DNA from: Desulfocapsaceae bacterium
GTDB taxonomy: Bacteria; Desulfobacterota; Desulfobulbia; Desulfobulbales; Desulfocapsaceae
Reading direction: 5' to 3'
NCBI GenBank assembly: GCA_030653035.1
Contig: JAUSAB010000044.1
Span: forward strand, 1 to 55,781
DNA length: 55,781 bases
Shown here: piece by piece, positions 1-7,956 of the stretch
How positions within the stretch are numbered: the stretch's first letter is position 1
Layout of the letters: each line of letters opens with the position of its first letter
Position numbers and translations under genes: made by a program
Notes under the pieces: model-generated
What the model was told of the DNA's origin: nothing
Database searches by the model: none
Seen by the model: the letters and a program-made list of their open reading frames with translations, nothing else

Positions 1-86
1 GAAGACTACAACGTTGATAGGTCGGGTGTGGAAGTGCAGTAATGCATGGAGCTAACCGATACTAATAAGCCGTGCGGCTTATCCAA
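1..86 (+). rRNA. rrl: 23S ribosomal RNA, 3' end (partial)
   Basis: The first bases match the conserved 3' terminus of bacterial 23S rRNA, including the segment GCTAACCGATACTAATAAGC near position 51 and the closing GGCTTATCC. The 5' part lies outside the window. A 5S rRNA follows about 105 bases downstream, as expected in an rrn operon. The exact 3' end is estimated by comparison with the remembered E. coli terminus. Confidence 0.95.
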
Positions 87-193
87 TTTTTTTGATTAAG
101 TAAGTACTGAATACTCTACTATTCGATTATCGATTTTTATAAAATTGAGATATCAGGGATATATTTTCTGAGTTTTAATTGAATTCCACTTTT

Positions 194-309
194 TTCGGTG
201 GTCATAGCGAAGAGGATCCACCCGTTCCCATTCCGAACACGGTCGTTAAGCTCTTCTGCGCCAATGGTACTGCATGGGTGAGTATGTGGGAGAGTAGGAC
301 GCCGCCGAA
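194..309 (+). rRNA. rrf: 5S ribosomal RNA
   Basis: The sequence has the canonical 5S landmarks: GGTGGTCATAGCGAAGAGG at the 5' side, CCCATTCCGAACACGG in the middle, and GGGAGAGTAGGACGCCGCC at the 3' side. The ends TTCGGTGG and CCGCCGAA pair to close helix I. Length (about 116 nt) fits 5S. It sits between the 23S 3' end and a strong terminator, so it is the last gene of the rrn operon; no tRNA follows. Confidence 0.96.
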
Positions 310-320
310 TTTTTTATATA

Positions 321-357
321 AAAGCCCCAATCAGATCAACTGATTGGGGCTTTCTTG
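321..357 (+). terminator. Rho-independent terminator of the rrn operon
   Basis: A perfect 13-bp stem (AAAGCCCCAATCA / TGATTGGGGCTTT) with a 7-nt loop begins 12 nt after the 5S rRNA and is followed by a T-rich run. The A-tract on the 5' side makes it usable in both directions, which suits the minus-strand material beyond it. Confidence 0.9.
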
Positions 358-449
358 CGTCTGATGATATCGATTTGGTCGGACTATGGATTTTCTCGGG
401 ATCAGAAACGGTCGCGGTAGGGACGCCAGTTACCTGACGCCCCCGCACA

Positions 450-482
450 GATCCGTACTTGCAGAACTACTGCATACGGCTC
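450..482 (-). ncRNA. Group II intron domain V
   Basis: Read on the minus strand this is GAGCCGTATGC, a small loop, then GCAAGTACGGATC. It matches the classic domain V pattern GAGCCGTAT...GTACGGTTC of Ll.LtrB-type and class C introns, with one change in the closing GTTC. The RT stop codon TAG falls within it. Confidence 0.75.
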
Positions 483-870
483 CTGCCAAAGGTTTTGACG
501 TGAAACCGCTCGTGCGGAAGCGGATGGACTACCCTGCATGGCGGTAGGTATCTCTTGACCAACCGGCTGAACCGGGACCATGACAACCTATGCCGCTGAC
601 TTCTTCGCATCAGCGCGTGCCGCCAAGCGCGGCTCAACTCGCTGCGAAAGGAATTTAGTCGGCACATGTTACCCGGCACCGCGCAGTAGTTGAAATATCC
701 TTGAACCACTTGGCCCAGCCATCGCCCTAACCGGTATCGCTTCATGGCGTCGTCGCATCAATGTCTCACGAATGACTGCCAACGTTACACGCACCCGCTT
801 CTTGATAGTCAGCCTGACGATTTTGAAGCCGCCGCTGTACTGTAAAAGCCGATTGCGCCCTGTTATCAAG
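467..870 (-). pseudogene. ltrA: Group II intron reverse transcriptase/maturase, C-terminal fragment, frameshifted
   Basis: Two minus-strand frames together give the C-terminus of an LtrA-type protein. The upstream frame reads KIVRLTIKKRVRVTLAVIRE up to about 735. The downstream frame reads GRWLGQVVQGYFNYCAVPGN, then SQRHRLSWSRFSRLVKRYLP, to the stop at 467. These are the X/maturase and C-terminal segments conserved in class C intron proteins. A single-base indel near 728-735 separates the frames. The catalytic RT domain (YADD region) is absent, so the protein cannot be functional. Upstream the similarity stops abruptly next to the GNAT gene end at 880. Confidence 0.8.
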
Positions 871-879
871 GATCGCGCG

Positions 880-1425
880 TCATAAGCATTCATCGTTATC
901 TTCCGCAGGGTTAAGCTTTCCATAAATTACCTTATTCACAAAAATGCCGCCCTTAATTTCATGATCTCTCAACAGTCCTTCCTGTCGAAACCCCATTTTT
1001 TCATAAAAGCGCAATACCTTATGATAACCGGCATCAGTTTTGCACCAAATTTTGTGCAGAGAAAGAACGGAGAAGGCATACCGTTCCAATAGAGTTAAGG
1101 CTTCCGAACCAAACCCTTTTCCACGAACCGCCATATCGGCTATAAATATGCTACTTCGGGCATTGCGATGATGCAAGTCAATCATACCCAAAGAAGCATT
1201 TCCGATGTGGCTTTGATCAACTTCCCGACAAACAGCAAATACAATCTTCGTCTTGTCATTTTGTAGCTTGGCAAACCACCGTTCTTGTTGCTCTTTCGTG
1301 AAAGGAACCCGAACACCTATTTTTGAATAGATGTCGTATCGATGCAGCCATTCCCAAGTTCTATGCAAATCGGAAACTTCGAGATATCGGAGATAGAGGT
1401 TAGCACCTTCAATGATCTTTTCCAT
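880..1425 (-). CDS. GNAT-family N-acetyltransferase
   Basis: This 181-residue protein has the single-domain layout of RimJ/RimL-type acetyltransferases: an N-terminal ligand-binding half and the acetyl-CoA pyrophosphate loop RGKGFG at residues 101-106, followed by the helix SEALTLLERYAF. The start at 1425 is preferred over an upstream ATG because GGGAGGT lies just upstream. It overlaps the end of the glycosyltransferase gene by 17 bases, so the two are probably translationally coupled. With an ATP-grasp enzyme and a polyprenyl-P glycosyltransferase as operon partners, the likely substrate is an amino sugar or aminoacyl-sugar of a surface glycan. That role is inference; the family itself is well supported. 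Confidence 0.85.
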   Translation of the reverse strand: MEKIIEGANLYLRYLEVSDLHRTWEWLHRYDIYSKIGVRVPFTKEQQERWFAKLQNDKTKIVFAVCREVDQSHIGNASLGMIDLHHRNARSSIFIADMAVRGKGFGSEALTLLERYAFSVLSLHKIWCKTDAGYHKVLRFYEKMGFRQEGLLRDHEIKGGIFVNKVIYGKLNPAEDNDECL

Positions 1426-2365
1426 CAGCACCTCCCACAATAGACTGCACTTCATATCGAGGCATTCCCGTTACTTCTTGAATTAGACGACCGACATATT
1501 CTCCCAGGACTCCAATTCCGACCAAAAGCATTCCGCCAAAAAAAGAGATAGTCAGAATCAATGAAGTGAACCCCGCAACTCCTGTCCCACCCATAGACCA
1601 CCGCGTAAGATAATATATCCCAAACAGAAATGCGACTCCGGCTGTGGCAAACCCCAAAAGCGAGAACACCCGAAGAGGGACAACCGAAGCATTGATGATA
1701 CTCTGAAATGTTTCCCTGATGGCATAAGACAGGCTGTACCCGCTTAAACCGTTTTTTCTGGCATGATGCTCTACTGAAACATTCATGATCCGCTTTGTAA
1801 TAGACACAATCAACGGCCCCAACTGCGGCGAGGCGATACGATACAAGACCAAGGTTTTCACAAATGAAACCGGCATAATTCGAAAACTGGTCGTGACGAG
1901 ATGAGCAGGTTTATTGTAAAGGGATCCAATAATACCCTGCATCAGTCGTGATCCTAAATTTCGCCAAGGGCTGTGGAGTTTGTTGACATACTTTCCCATT
2001 ATGCAATCCATAGTGGGGTTCTGCTTCATAGCCTCAATGAGCTTCGATAGCTCTTCCGGAGGGTGTTGAAAATCATCGTCCATCGTTATAACAAATTCAC
2101 CATGTGCATTCTCCAATCCGCAAAGCGTTGCACGAAACTGTCCGACGTTATACAGCAGGTTAATACCCCGAACAAAACCATATTCCCCTGCAAGTCGTTC
2201 AATAACTCCCCACGTTTCAGAGTCGGGGCTTTGATCATTAACAAAAATCACCTCAAAAGGTTCATATTGCGCCATAACTTTTGCGATTCGACACACCAAC
2301 TCTTTTAACCCTGATGCTGAGGCGTAACACGGAATCACAACCGAATATTTGACCGTACTCATCAT
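1409..2365 (-). CDS. GT2 glycosyltransferase, polyprenyl-phosphate sugar transferase (ArnC/GtrB/DPM1-like)
   Basis: The 318-residue protein starts with the GT-A signature SVVIPCY. It has the nucleotide-sugar/metal site DDD at residues 96-98 within TMDDDFQHPPEE, characteristic of the ArnC/GtrB branch that loads a sugar onto undecaprenyl phosphate. Two C-terminal membrane helices (VFSLLGFATAGVAFLFG and LTISFFGGMLLVGIGVLG) anchor it in the inner membrane. The ATG overlaps the stop of the upstream ATP-grasp gene (ATGATGA) behind GAGGTGAA, so the genes are coupled. The sugar cannot be read from the sequence. No nucleotide-sugar synthesis gene or flippase is present in this window. Confidence 0.88.
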   Translation of the reverse strand: MMSTVKYSVVIPCYASASGLKELVCRIAKVMAQYEPFEVIFVNDQSPDSETWGVIERLAGEYGFVRGINLLYNVGQFRATLCGLENAHGEFVITMDDDFQHPPEELSKLIEAMKQNPTMDCIMGKYVNKLHSPWRNLGSRLMQGIIGSLYNKPAHLVTTSFRIMPVSFVKTLVLYRIASPQLGPLIVSITKRIMNVSVEHHARKNGLSGYSLSYAIRETFQSIINASVVPLRVFSLLGFATAGVAFLFGIYYLTRWSMGGTGVAGFTSLILTISFFGGMLLVGIGVLGEYVGRLIQEVTGMPRYEVQSIVGGADGKDH

Positions 2366-3549
2366 TTCACCTCTATACGCAACACATTGCGGATCTGTGT
2401 ACTTACTCTTTTGTAACCAGCTAAACCGCAATATATTAAAACATAACCAATCTGATTGGCGTTATGAACAAATGGGGCCACATGATCTCCCGGCTTCTGT
2501 GCCAGAACCATGTCAAATACTTCGGGTACAGCGGCGGTCAACTCTTGCAAACTGGAGACAGATATCAATGTTCCTGCTCGTTCTGAACCGAACACATAGC
2601 TGCTGACCTCCTTAGACTCCAAACACCTTTGTTCTGGAACTGAACCCCCTAATATATATGCCAATAACCACTCCGCAAGATTGATTCCCTCACTGTGATA
2701 AATAAGATCAAAAATTCCATTGCCACCATTGCGCAATCCAAGTTCTATAATTATTGCTCTTTTATCATGTATAATTACATCAAAATTCATAGGACCATTT
2801 TCATAGCCAAGATTGGAGGCCACACGACAAACCTCATTTTTCACGATTAATAGTTCAGATTCGGATAAACCGCTCGGGACAGAATGTCCCTGCACCAATA
2901 CCCCATTCATATGTTTAAAAGTTGTTGTGAAAAACTGAAGGTTGCCATTCAAGAAAAAAGCCTCCCCTCCCGCTTCTATACCCTCGACAAATGATTCAGC
3001 ACAAACCCGACCATTTCGAGAAAACATTACTGCATTCCTATAGGCAACCATGATGCTTTCTTTCGTTTGCCCGCTATCAAGAACCATCACGCCCCGTGAC
3101 CCTGAAGAGTCATCAGGTTTTACCACCATTGAATCATTGATTTTTTGATAAAAATCCCAGGCATCTTGGGCACACTCGCAACGTGCAAAATCAGGACTGT
3201 TCAAACCACTCTCGCTTAAGAAGAAACGAAATGCCGTCTTTGATGAGGCAATATCGGCAATACGTTTACTCGGACCTTTAAGGCCTAATGCGTCTGCCAC
3301 TGCTCCTATTGCGGGCAAGCAAACATCTGTTCCTGTTGTTACAATCCCTGAAACACCATACTCTCTCGCAATCTGAACAATTCGCTCGGTATCCGTGGTA
3401 TCAATATCCAAAAAAATATCTGCCAAAGAAATACCGGGATAATTCCCTTTTGGGCTGACAACTACCGCTTCAAATCCCATTTCTCGGGTCGTATTTATCA
3501 AGGGAACCTGATAAACTCCCGCCCCAAGAATCATGATTCGCTTTTTCAT
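2362..3549 (-). CDS. ATP-grasp domain ligase (carbamoyl-phosphate-synthase/PurK-like fold)
   Basis: The 395-residue protein opens with a nucleotide-binding GAGVYQVPL motif typical of PurK/biotin-carboxylase-type pre-ATP-grasp domains. The ATP-grasp region follows: KTAFRFFL at the linker, VVKPDDSSGSRGV as the ATP-binding lysine and flexible loop, AESFVEG on the ribose/base side, and FDVIIHDKRAIIIELGLRNGG as the metal-binding Glu/Asn stretch. Such enzymes join a carboxylate to an amine through an acyl-phosphate. It is first in a cassette with a sugar-lipid glycosyltransferase and a GNAT enzyme, suggesting it amidates or aminoacylates a glycan precursor. The substrate is unknown. The gene is visibly richer in A+T than the envelope genes downstream, hinting at transfer. 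Confidence 0.85.
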   Translation of the reverse strand: MKKRIMILGAGVYQVPLINTTREMGFEAVVVSPKGNYPGISLADIFLDIDTTDTERIVQIAREYGVSGIVTTGTDVCLPAIGAVADALGLKGPSKRIADIASSKTAFRFFLSESGLNSPDFARCECAQDAWDFYQKINDSMVVKPDDSSGSRGVMVLDSGQTKESIMVAYRNAVMFSRNGRVCAESFVEGIEAGGEAFFLNGNLQFFTTTFKHMNGVLVQGHSVPSGLSESELLIVKNEVCRVASNLGYENGPMNFDVIIHDKRAIIIELGLRNGGNGIFDLIYHSEGINLAEWLLAYILGGSVPEQRCLESKEVSSYVFGSERAGTLISVSSLQELTAAVPEVFDMVLAQKPGDHVAPFVHNANQIGYVLIYCGLAGYKRVSTQIRNVLRIEVK

Positions 3550-3736
3550 GCAGCTATCCCACCTTCATGTGCCTCTATATTTATTCCTTCGAACTGATTA
3601 TTGAGATCGGCCATCAAGAATGAACACCAAATCAATCATGCTACTTTTTGCAATTTATAAAAAACGACATTCAAAAGCCGGCGGAGAAATATAGCCGATT
3701 TTTTCCGTATTCTCTGACGATTGAGCCTCTCGCAAA

Positions 3737-3761
3737 GCTATTCATCAGAACGATGAATAGC
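3737..3761. repeat. Perfect 10-bp inverted repeat
   Basis: GCTATTCATC and GATGAATAGC flank a 5-nt spacer. It lies about 190 bases upstream of the ATP-grasp start in a gene-poor stretch. There is no T-run on either side, so it is not a convincing terminator. It could be an operator for the minus-strand cassette. The rest of 3550-3837 shows nothing else that I recognise. Confidence 0.5.
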
Positions 3762-3837
3762 ATAACACACTGAAACAACTTATTTTAATTAAACACCATG
3801 ACATTATTAGGCTTCCATCAAAACAAAACCGAGGGAA

Positions 3838-4011
3838 ATGCCAATAAACCTCAAAGAGAAGATATCACGGTTGATGGACCGCGTCCAAAAAAGTTTGTTT
3901 TCTCATCTTAATGAATGCCTTCATACGCTTCTTCCCGAGCAGAAGCAACTCCTTATAACAATCCAAAAAGATACAGGACTAGGTACGAATCCAGCCCTTT
4001 ATCTTTTTTAA
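3838..4011 (+). CDS. Small hypothetical protein (57 aa), possibly a transposase N-terminal remnant
   Basis: ATG at 3838 follows GAGGGAA, too close for a good ribosome site, and the frame runs to TAA at 4011. The peptide contains KEKISRLMDRVQKSLFSHLN and LLPEQKQLLITI, an amphipathic helical style that resembles the N-terminal leader of some IS transposases. I cannot name a family. It may be a truncated remnant rather than a functional gene. Confidence 0.3.
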   Translation: MPINLKEKISRLMDRVQKSLFSHLNECLHTLLPEQKQLLITIQKDTGLGTNPALYLF

Positions 4012-4117
4012 GAATTAATAGTAATAACATGGAAAAACCATTATAAATAAATATCATATCCTCTAAATAAATATTTTAAATATTCGTCTGCAAATCAAAC
4101 AAAACAAGGAGAAAATC

Positions 4118-4312
4118 ATGACAACAATAAAGATTAAAGGCATGAACTGCCAACACTGTGTCGGTTCTACCAAAAAAGCGCTGGAAGCTATAACCGGAAT
4201 CTCCAATGTCCAGATAGATCTGACACAAGGGGAAGCAACTTTTGATGGCAAAGTAGATATCCAGACAGTGAAAGAGGCAATCGCCAAGATTGGCTTTGAG
4301 GTCATGCAATAA
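4118..4312 (+). CDS. Heavy-metal-associated (HMA) domain protein, CopZ-like copper chaperone
   Basis: A 64-residue stand-alone HMA domain with the metal site GMNCQHC (Cys11 and Cys14) and the beta-alpha-beta-beta-alpha-beta pattern. Such proteins bind Cu(I) or similar soft metals and hand them to P-type ATPases or regulators. The AAGGAG ribosome site sits 6 bases before the ATG. No copper ATPase is adjacent. The next plus-strand genes are a histidine kinase and sigma-54 regulator, which might respond to metals, but that is inference. Confidence 0.93.
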   Translation: MTTIKIKGMNCQHCVGSTKKALEAITGISNVQIDLTQGEATFDGKVDIQTVKEAIAKIGFEVMQ

Positions 4313-4333
4313 GCCGCTGTAAATAAATAACAT

Positions 4334-4410
4334 GGCCATTAGAATGGCCGAATGGCCAGAGCGGCATAAGGTGCCGTAACGAAATAGTTATAAAAAACAA
4401 GGTATTTCGT
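4334..4410 (+). promoter_or_regulatory. Palindrome-rich leader upstream of the sensor kinase
   Basis: Three inverted repeats sit between the HMA gene and the kinase. They are GGCCATT/AATGGCC at 4334-4349, CGGCA/TGCCG near 4361-4376, and ACGAAATA/TATTTCGT at 4379-4386 and 4403-4410. None is followed by a T-run, so regulator-binding sites are more likely than a terminator. I could not find a sigma-54 -24/-12 element here. Confidence 0.35.
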
Positions 4411-4477
4411 AACAACTTGTAGCTATCACAAAGGGGCGGAACAGATCGTTCCTCCCCCATCTTCAACGTATGTTGAA

Positions 4478-5992
4478 ATGAGGTCAACAGATATTAAATC
4501 CCATATTGCAGTTACTCTGGTAATCCTCCTGATCCTCGGCATGTTTCTGATAAGCATGGTTGTCACCATCTTCTGGCAACGAAGCTTGATCCATGCAAAG
4601 ATGGAAAGCACAATATCGACACTGTCTACTGCGGCTTATCTTGCCCAAGAAACACCGGACGACAGAGGGATATTCTCACAAAAAACCTTGACTCACCTGC
4701 AACAGGATCTAGGCGCATCATGTATCATGCTGTCCATCAATACTCTTTCCATCAGGATTCCTGAAAATTGTGACACCACCGACTCAGCACTGCAAGAAAA
4801 GCTGAGACAGGTTGTCGCTACAGGGGTTGCCAGCTCAAAGACAATCGATGCGACACCAAACCTTCCTTTTCTGGGGCGCAAACTACTGATAACAGCTATC
4901 CCTTTCCAGCAGCATGGCATGCAAGGCGGGATAGGCGCTGTAAGCTCCTTACAGTCCGTGTATGATCAAATAATTCAGGGACGTCAGGTCGCCTCGATCT
5001 ATATATTCGTCAATGCCATTATCCTCACAACCATTGGCTTGTTTCGCTTTATTCAAATTGTCGTGCGTCCCATCGAGCATCTGGTCACACTGACAGACAC
5101 CTATCGGAGCGCTGAAAATAGTCCTTTTTTTTCTGACAAGGAAGGCAATGAGTTCGGACAGCTTTCCCTTGCCTTAAACAAAATGCTCCATCGTATTGAC
5201 GATGATCGACAGAAACTACGCGACACGGTGGGGTCACTTGAAAAAGCTAACCAGCAGTTGCGCGACACCCAACAAAAAATGGTGCAGACTGAAAAAATGG
5301 CAGCAATCGGCAGACTGGCCGCCGGTCTAGCCCATGAAATCGGCAATCCCATTGGAATTGTTCAAGGTTATCTTGAGCTGTTAGGACAATCCGGCTTATC
5401 AAAAGAAGAGCAGGAACAATTTTCCAGTCGTTCCCTCCAGGAATTAAAACGGATCAATCGCCTCATTCATCAACTCCTCAATTTTTCCAGGACCCGAACC
5501 GATGATTCCGGCTGTACGGAGATCCACCCCTTACTCCACGAGCTTGTTGACATGCTCCAGGCCCAGAAGGAATTGGCAGGACTGGAATTTCAATTCCATC
5601 TTGATGCCGAGTATGATCGGGTAAAGGCCGATAATGAGAGTCTCCATCAAGTCTTTCTCAACTGTTTGTTGAACGCCATTGATGCCATCAAAGAATGCGA
5701 CGACACCCGTACAGGCAAGATCGACATCTCTACTGTCAACACCACCAATGACGAGGGAAGACAATTCATGCAGATCACGATACAGGACAACGGTATTGGG
5801 ATTAAGGATACGAACAAGGATAGTTTGTTTGACCCATTTTTTACGACCAAGGAACCAGGTAAAGGAACCGGTCTTGGCCTTTCTGTCTCCTATGCGCTTA
5901 TTGAAGGAGTGGGCGGGCAAATGCAGATACAAGGCATAGAAAATCAGGGCGCCACGGTATGCATTCTGCTCTCTTTGTGGACGAATGGGTAA
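4478..5992 (+). CDS. Sensor histidine kinase (NtrB/ZraS-like)
   Basis: A 504-residue membrane kinase. Helix 1 spans about residues 11-33, a periplasmic sensor region runs to about 172, helix 2 spans about 174-196, and a HAMP/coiled linker follows. The dimerisation box [13 protein letters not shown] carries the phospho-acceptor His286. The catalytic domain shows the N box (LLNAIDAI), G1 (DNGIGI), F (DPFFTTK) and G2 (GTGLGLS). The HEIGNP form of the H box and the next gene (sigma-54 regulator) place it in the NtrB/ZraS class. The start lacks a clear ribosome site. The signal is unknown; the neighbouring HMA protein makes a metal or envelope stress possible. Confidence 0.92.
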   Translation: MRSTDIKSHIAVTLVILLILGMFLISMVVTIFWQRSLIHAKMESTISTLSTAAYLAQETPDDRGIFSQKTLTHLQQDLGASCIMLSINTLSIRIPENCDTTDSALQEKLRQVVATGVASSKTIDATPNLPFLGRKLLITAIPFQQHGMQGGIGAVSSLQSVYDQIIQGRQVASIYIFVNAIILTTIGLFRFIQIVVRPIEHLVTLTDTYRSAENSPFFSDKEGNEFGQLSLALNKMLHRIDDDRQKLRDTVGSLEKANQQLRDTQQKMVQTEKMAAIGRLAAGLAHEIGNPIGIVQGYLELLGQSGLSKEEQEQFSSRSLQELKRINRLIHQLLNFSRTRTDDSGCTEIHPLLHELVDMLQAQKELAGLEFQFHLDAEYDRVKADNESLHQVFLNCLLNAIDAIKECDDTRTGKIDISTVNTTNDEGRQFMQITIQDNGIGIKDTNKDSLFDPFFTTKEPGKGTGLGLSVSYALIEGVGGQMQIQGIENQGATVCILLSLWTNG

Positions 5993-6035
5993 ACCTCTAG
6001 GCTAATGCTCTTTCAAAACTTATTTTTTCAATATC

Positions 6036-7418
6036 ATGAAACAAAACAGAACGTTGCTGATCGTCGATGACGAAGAAAATATGCGTCACATGCTGCAGGC
6101 CATGGTTAGTCGTCATGGTTATACCGTAGAAACTGCCGTTGATGGCCAGGATGCCCTGAGCAAGATTGGTGGGCAACACTTCGATTTCATCCTTTGCGAC
6201 ATCAGAATGCCCCACATGGATGGCATTGCCTTTCTCCAGAAAGCAGGTCCAGCCATCCAGACATCAACCGTTATTATGATGTCAGCGTATGGAACTATCG
6301 ACATGGCCCTGGAAGCGATCAAGGCAGGTGCCTATGATTTTATTTCAAAACCCTTCAAAGCCGACGAAGTCCTGCTCACCCTGAAAAAAGCAGAAGAACG
6401 AGAACTGCTCAAACAGGAGAACCGCCTGCTGAAAAAACAGATAGAAGAGATCAAGGCAGGTGATGGTTTTGATAAAATGGTAGCCAGCAGCAAATCCATG
6501 CATTCCCTGTTCACCCTGGCCAGAAAAGTTGCCCCTTATGACACCACCGTCCTTATCATCGGTGAATCCGGCACCGGTAAAGAGCTGGTGGCCAGAGGTA
6601 TCTACGCATCATCACTAAGAAACAAGCAGCCCTTTATTGCCGTGAACTGTGGCAGTATTCCTGAAAACTTATTGGAGAGCGAATTTTTTGGGTATGTCAA
6701 AGGCGCATTTACCGGGGCCGACAAAACACGGAAAGGCCTCCTGGCCGAGGCAGATGGAGGAACGCTCTTCCTGGACGAAATTGGTGAACTCCCCTTAGAC
6801 ATGCAGGTAAAGCTCCTCCGGGTCTTGCAAGAGGGAGAAATAAAACCTGTTGGCGCCAATAAAACTGAACAGATCAATGTTCGCATCCTGGCCGCAACTG
6901 CCAGAAATCTTGATAATGAAGTGCAGCAGGGGACCTTCCGCGAGGACCTGTTTTACCGCCTCAATGTCCTGCCCATCCACATTCCACCGCTGAGAGAGAG
7001 GCCTGAAGATATCCCCCTGCTCTGCCACCATTTCATGAAAAAATTTAATAACACACTGGGAAGGGATATTACCTCAATAACACCCGAGGCCATGGAAAGG
7101 CTCTTGAGCCATACCTGGCCTGGCAATGTGCGGGAGTTGGAGAATGTCGTTCAACGAGGGATTGTGCTGGCGGAGGATCAATCTATTAATCTGGAACAAT
7201 TGCCATCCTATCTTATTCAAACTCCTCCGCAAGAAAGCTTCAAACAATTCTTTACTGGTTTTTCCCTGAAAGAGGCGCAAAGAATAATGGAAGAAAAAAT
7301 CATTACCAAGGCCTTGCAAGAAACAAAGGGCAATCGTGTGCAGGCCTCAAAACTGTTAGAGATAAGCTATCCTTCCCTGTTAAGCAAAATCAAAGAATAC
7401 AAGATCGTCATTGCATAG
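6036..7418 (+). CDS. Sigma-54-dependent response regulator (NtrC/ZraR class)
   Basis: This 460-residue regulator is encoded 43 bases after the kinase, its obvious partner. The receiver domain has the acidic pair in IVDDEEN and the phospho-acceptor Asp55 in LCDIRMP. The AAA+ domain has Walker A GESGTGKE, the sigma-54 contact loop GAFTGA, Walker B GGTLFLDEIGE and the arginine-finger region. The C-terminal Fis-type helix-turn-helix ends in RVQASKLLEISYPSLLSKIK. It should activate RpoN promoters in response to the upstream kinase. Target genes are not evident; I found no sigma-54 promoter in this immediate region. Confidence 0.95.
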   Translation: MKQNRTLLIVDDEENMRHMLQAMVSRHGYTVETAVDGQDALSKIGGQHFDFILCDIRMPHMDGIAFLQKAGPAIQTSTVIMMSAYGTIDMALEAIKAGAYDFISKPFKADEVLLTLKKAEERELLKQENRLLKKQIEEIKAGDGFDKMVASSKSMHSLFTLARKVAPYDTTVLIIGESGTGKELVARGIYASSLRNKQPFIAVNCGSIPENLLESEFFGYVKGAFTGADKTRKGLLAEADGGTLFLDEIGELPLDMQVKLLRVLQEGEIKPVGANKTEQINVRILAATARNLDNEVQQGTFREDLFYRLNVLPIHIPPLRERPEDIPLLCHHFMKKFNNTLGRDITSITPEAMERLLSHTWPGNVRELENVVQRGIVLAEDQSINLEQLPSYLIQTPPQESFKQFFTGFSLKEAQRIMEEKIITKALQETKGNRVQASKLLEISYPSLLSKIKEYKIVIA

Positions 7419-7483
7419 AAAATCTGACTGCCTTACAGCCGACAATCATGCCTGTACCCGGCAACGATTTCTAAAAGCACGAC

Positions 7484-7936
7484 CTAACCAAACGACGCCA
7501 TCAACTCGGCCTCGGCCACAAGTTTTTCTTCCACATAGGCCTGACCTGCCATCTGCCAGATACCCCGCCGCCTCTTTAAGATTTCCAACTTAAAGTGAAT
7601 CTGATCGCCAGGCGTTACCGGCTGCCGGAAGCGGGCCTTGTCAATGCCCACAAAATAGAGCACCTTGTTGCCGATATTCTCCGGCTCGGAATAAAAGGCC
7701 AAGACCCCACCCACTTGGGCCATTCCCTCCAGAATCAAGACGCCCGGCATCACAGGCCGTCCGGGAAAATGCCCCTGAAAAAACGGCTCATTAATAGTGA
7801 CGTTCTTCAACCCGACAATATCCTTGTTTGGAGTGATCGTAAGGATCCGATCCACCATCACAAAGGGATAGCGATGGGGCAGGAGCCTCAATATCTCTAA
7901 GATATCTATATTCTCAGGAATGACTGTTTCAGACAT
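7484..7936 (-). CDS. fabZ: 3-hydroxyacyl-[acyl-carrier-protein] dehydratase FabZ
   Basis: The 150-residue protein is a single hot-dog domain with LPHRYPFVMVDR near the N-terminus and the catalytic pair His56 (GHFPGRPVMPG) and Glu70 (LILEGMAQ). It dehydrates beta-hydroxyacyl-ACP in fatty acid synthesis, competing with lipid A synthesis for the same substrate. The start at 7936 is chosen because AAGGAG lies 8 bases upstream; the longer frame begins inside that site. It follows lpxD by 20 bases in the same operon, the classic lipid A arrangement, but lpxA and lpxB are not here. Confidence 0.96.
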   Translation of the reverse strand: MSETVIPENIDILEILRLLPHRYPFVMVDRILTITPNKDIVGLKNVTINEPFFQGHFPGRPVMPGVLILEGMAQVGGVLAFYSEPENIGNKVLYFVGIDKARFRQPVTPGDQIHFKLEILKRRRGIWQMAGQAYVEEKLVAEAELMASFG

Positions 7937-7956
7937 GTTCCGTTCTCCTTTCATAA

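Larger units (their letters stand above)
411..870 (-). mobile_element. Group IIC intron remnant (3' portion)
   Basis: On the minus strand the end of a reverse-transcriptase/maturase frame runs into a 33-nt domain V-like hairpin and then a short domain VI-like stem at about 421-441 (GGCGTCAG pairing with CTGGCGTC using two wobble pairs). This layout, with the ORF stop inside domain V, is typical of bacterial class C introns. These introns insert next to terminator hairpins, and this remnant lies beside the rrn terminator. The 5' ribozyme domains and most of the RT are missing. The outer limits given are approximate. Confidence 0.7.

Noticed and set aside
2063-2308. Plus-strand frame opposite the glycosyltransferase
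   Set aside because: Antisense to a GT2 gene with intact catalytic motifs; no ribosome site or domain.
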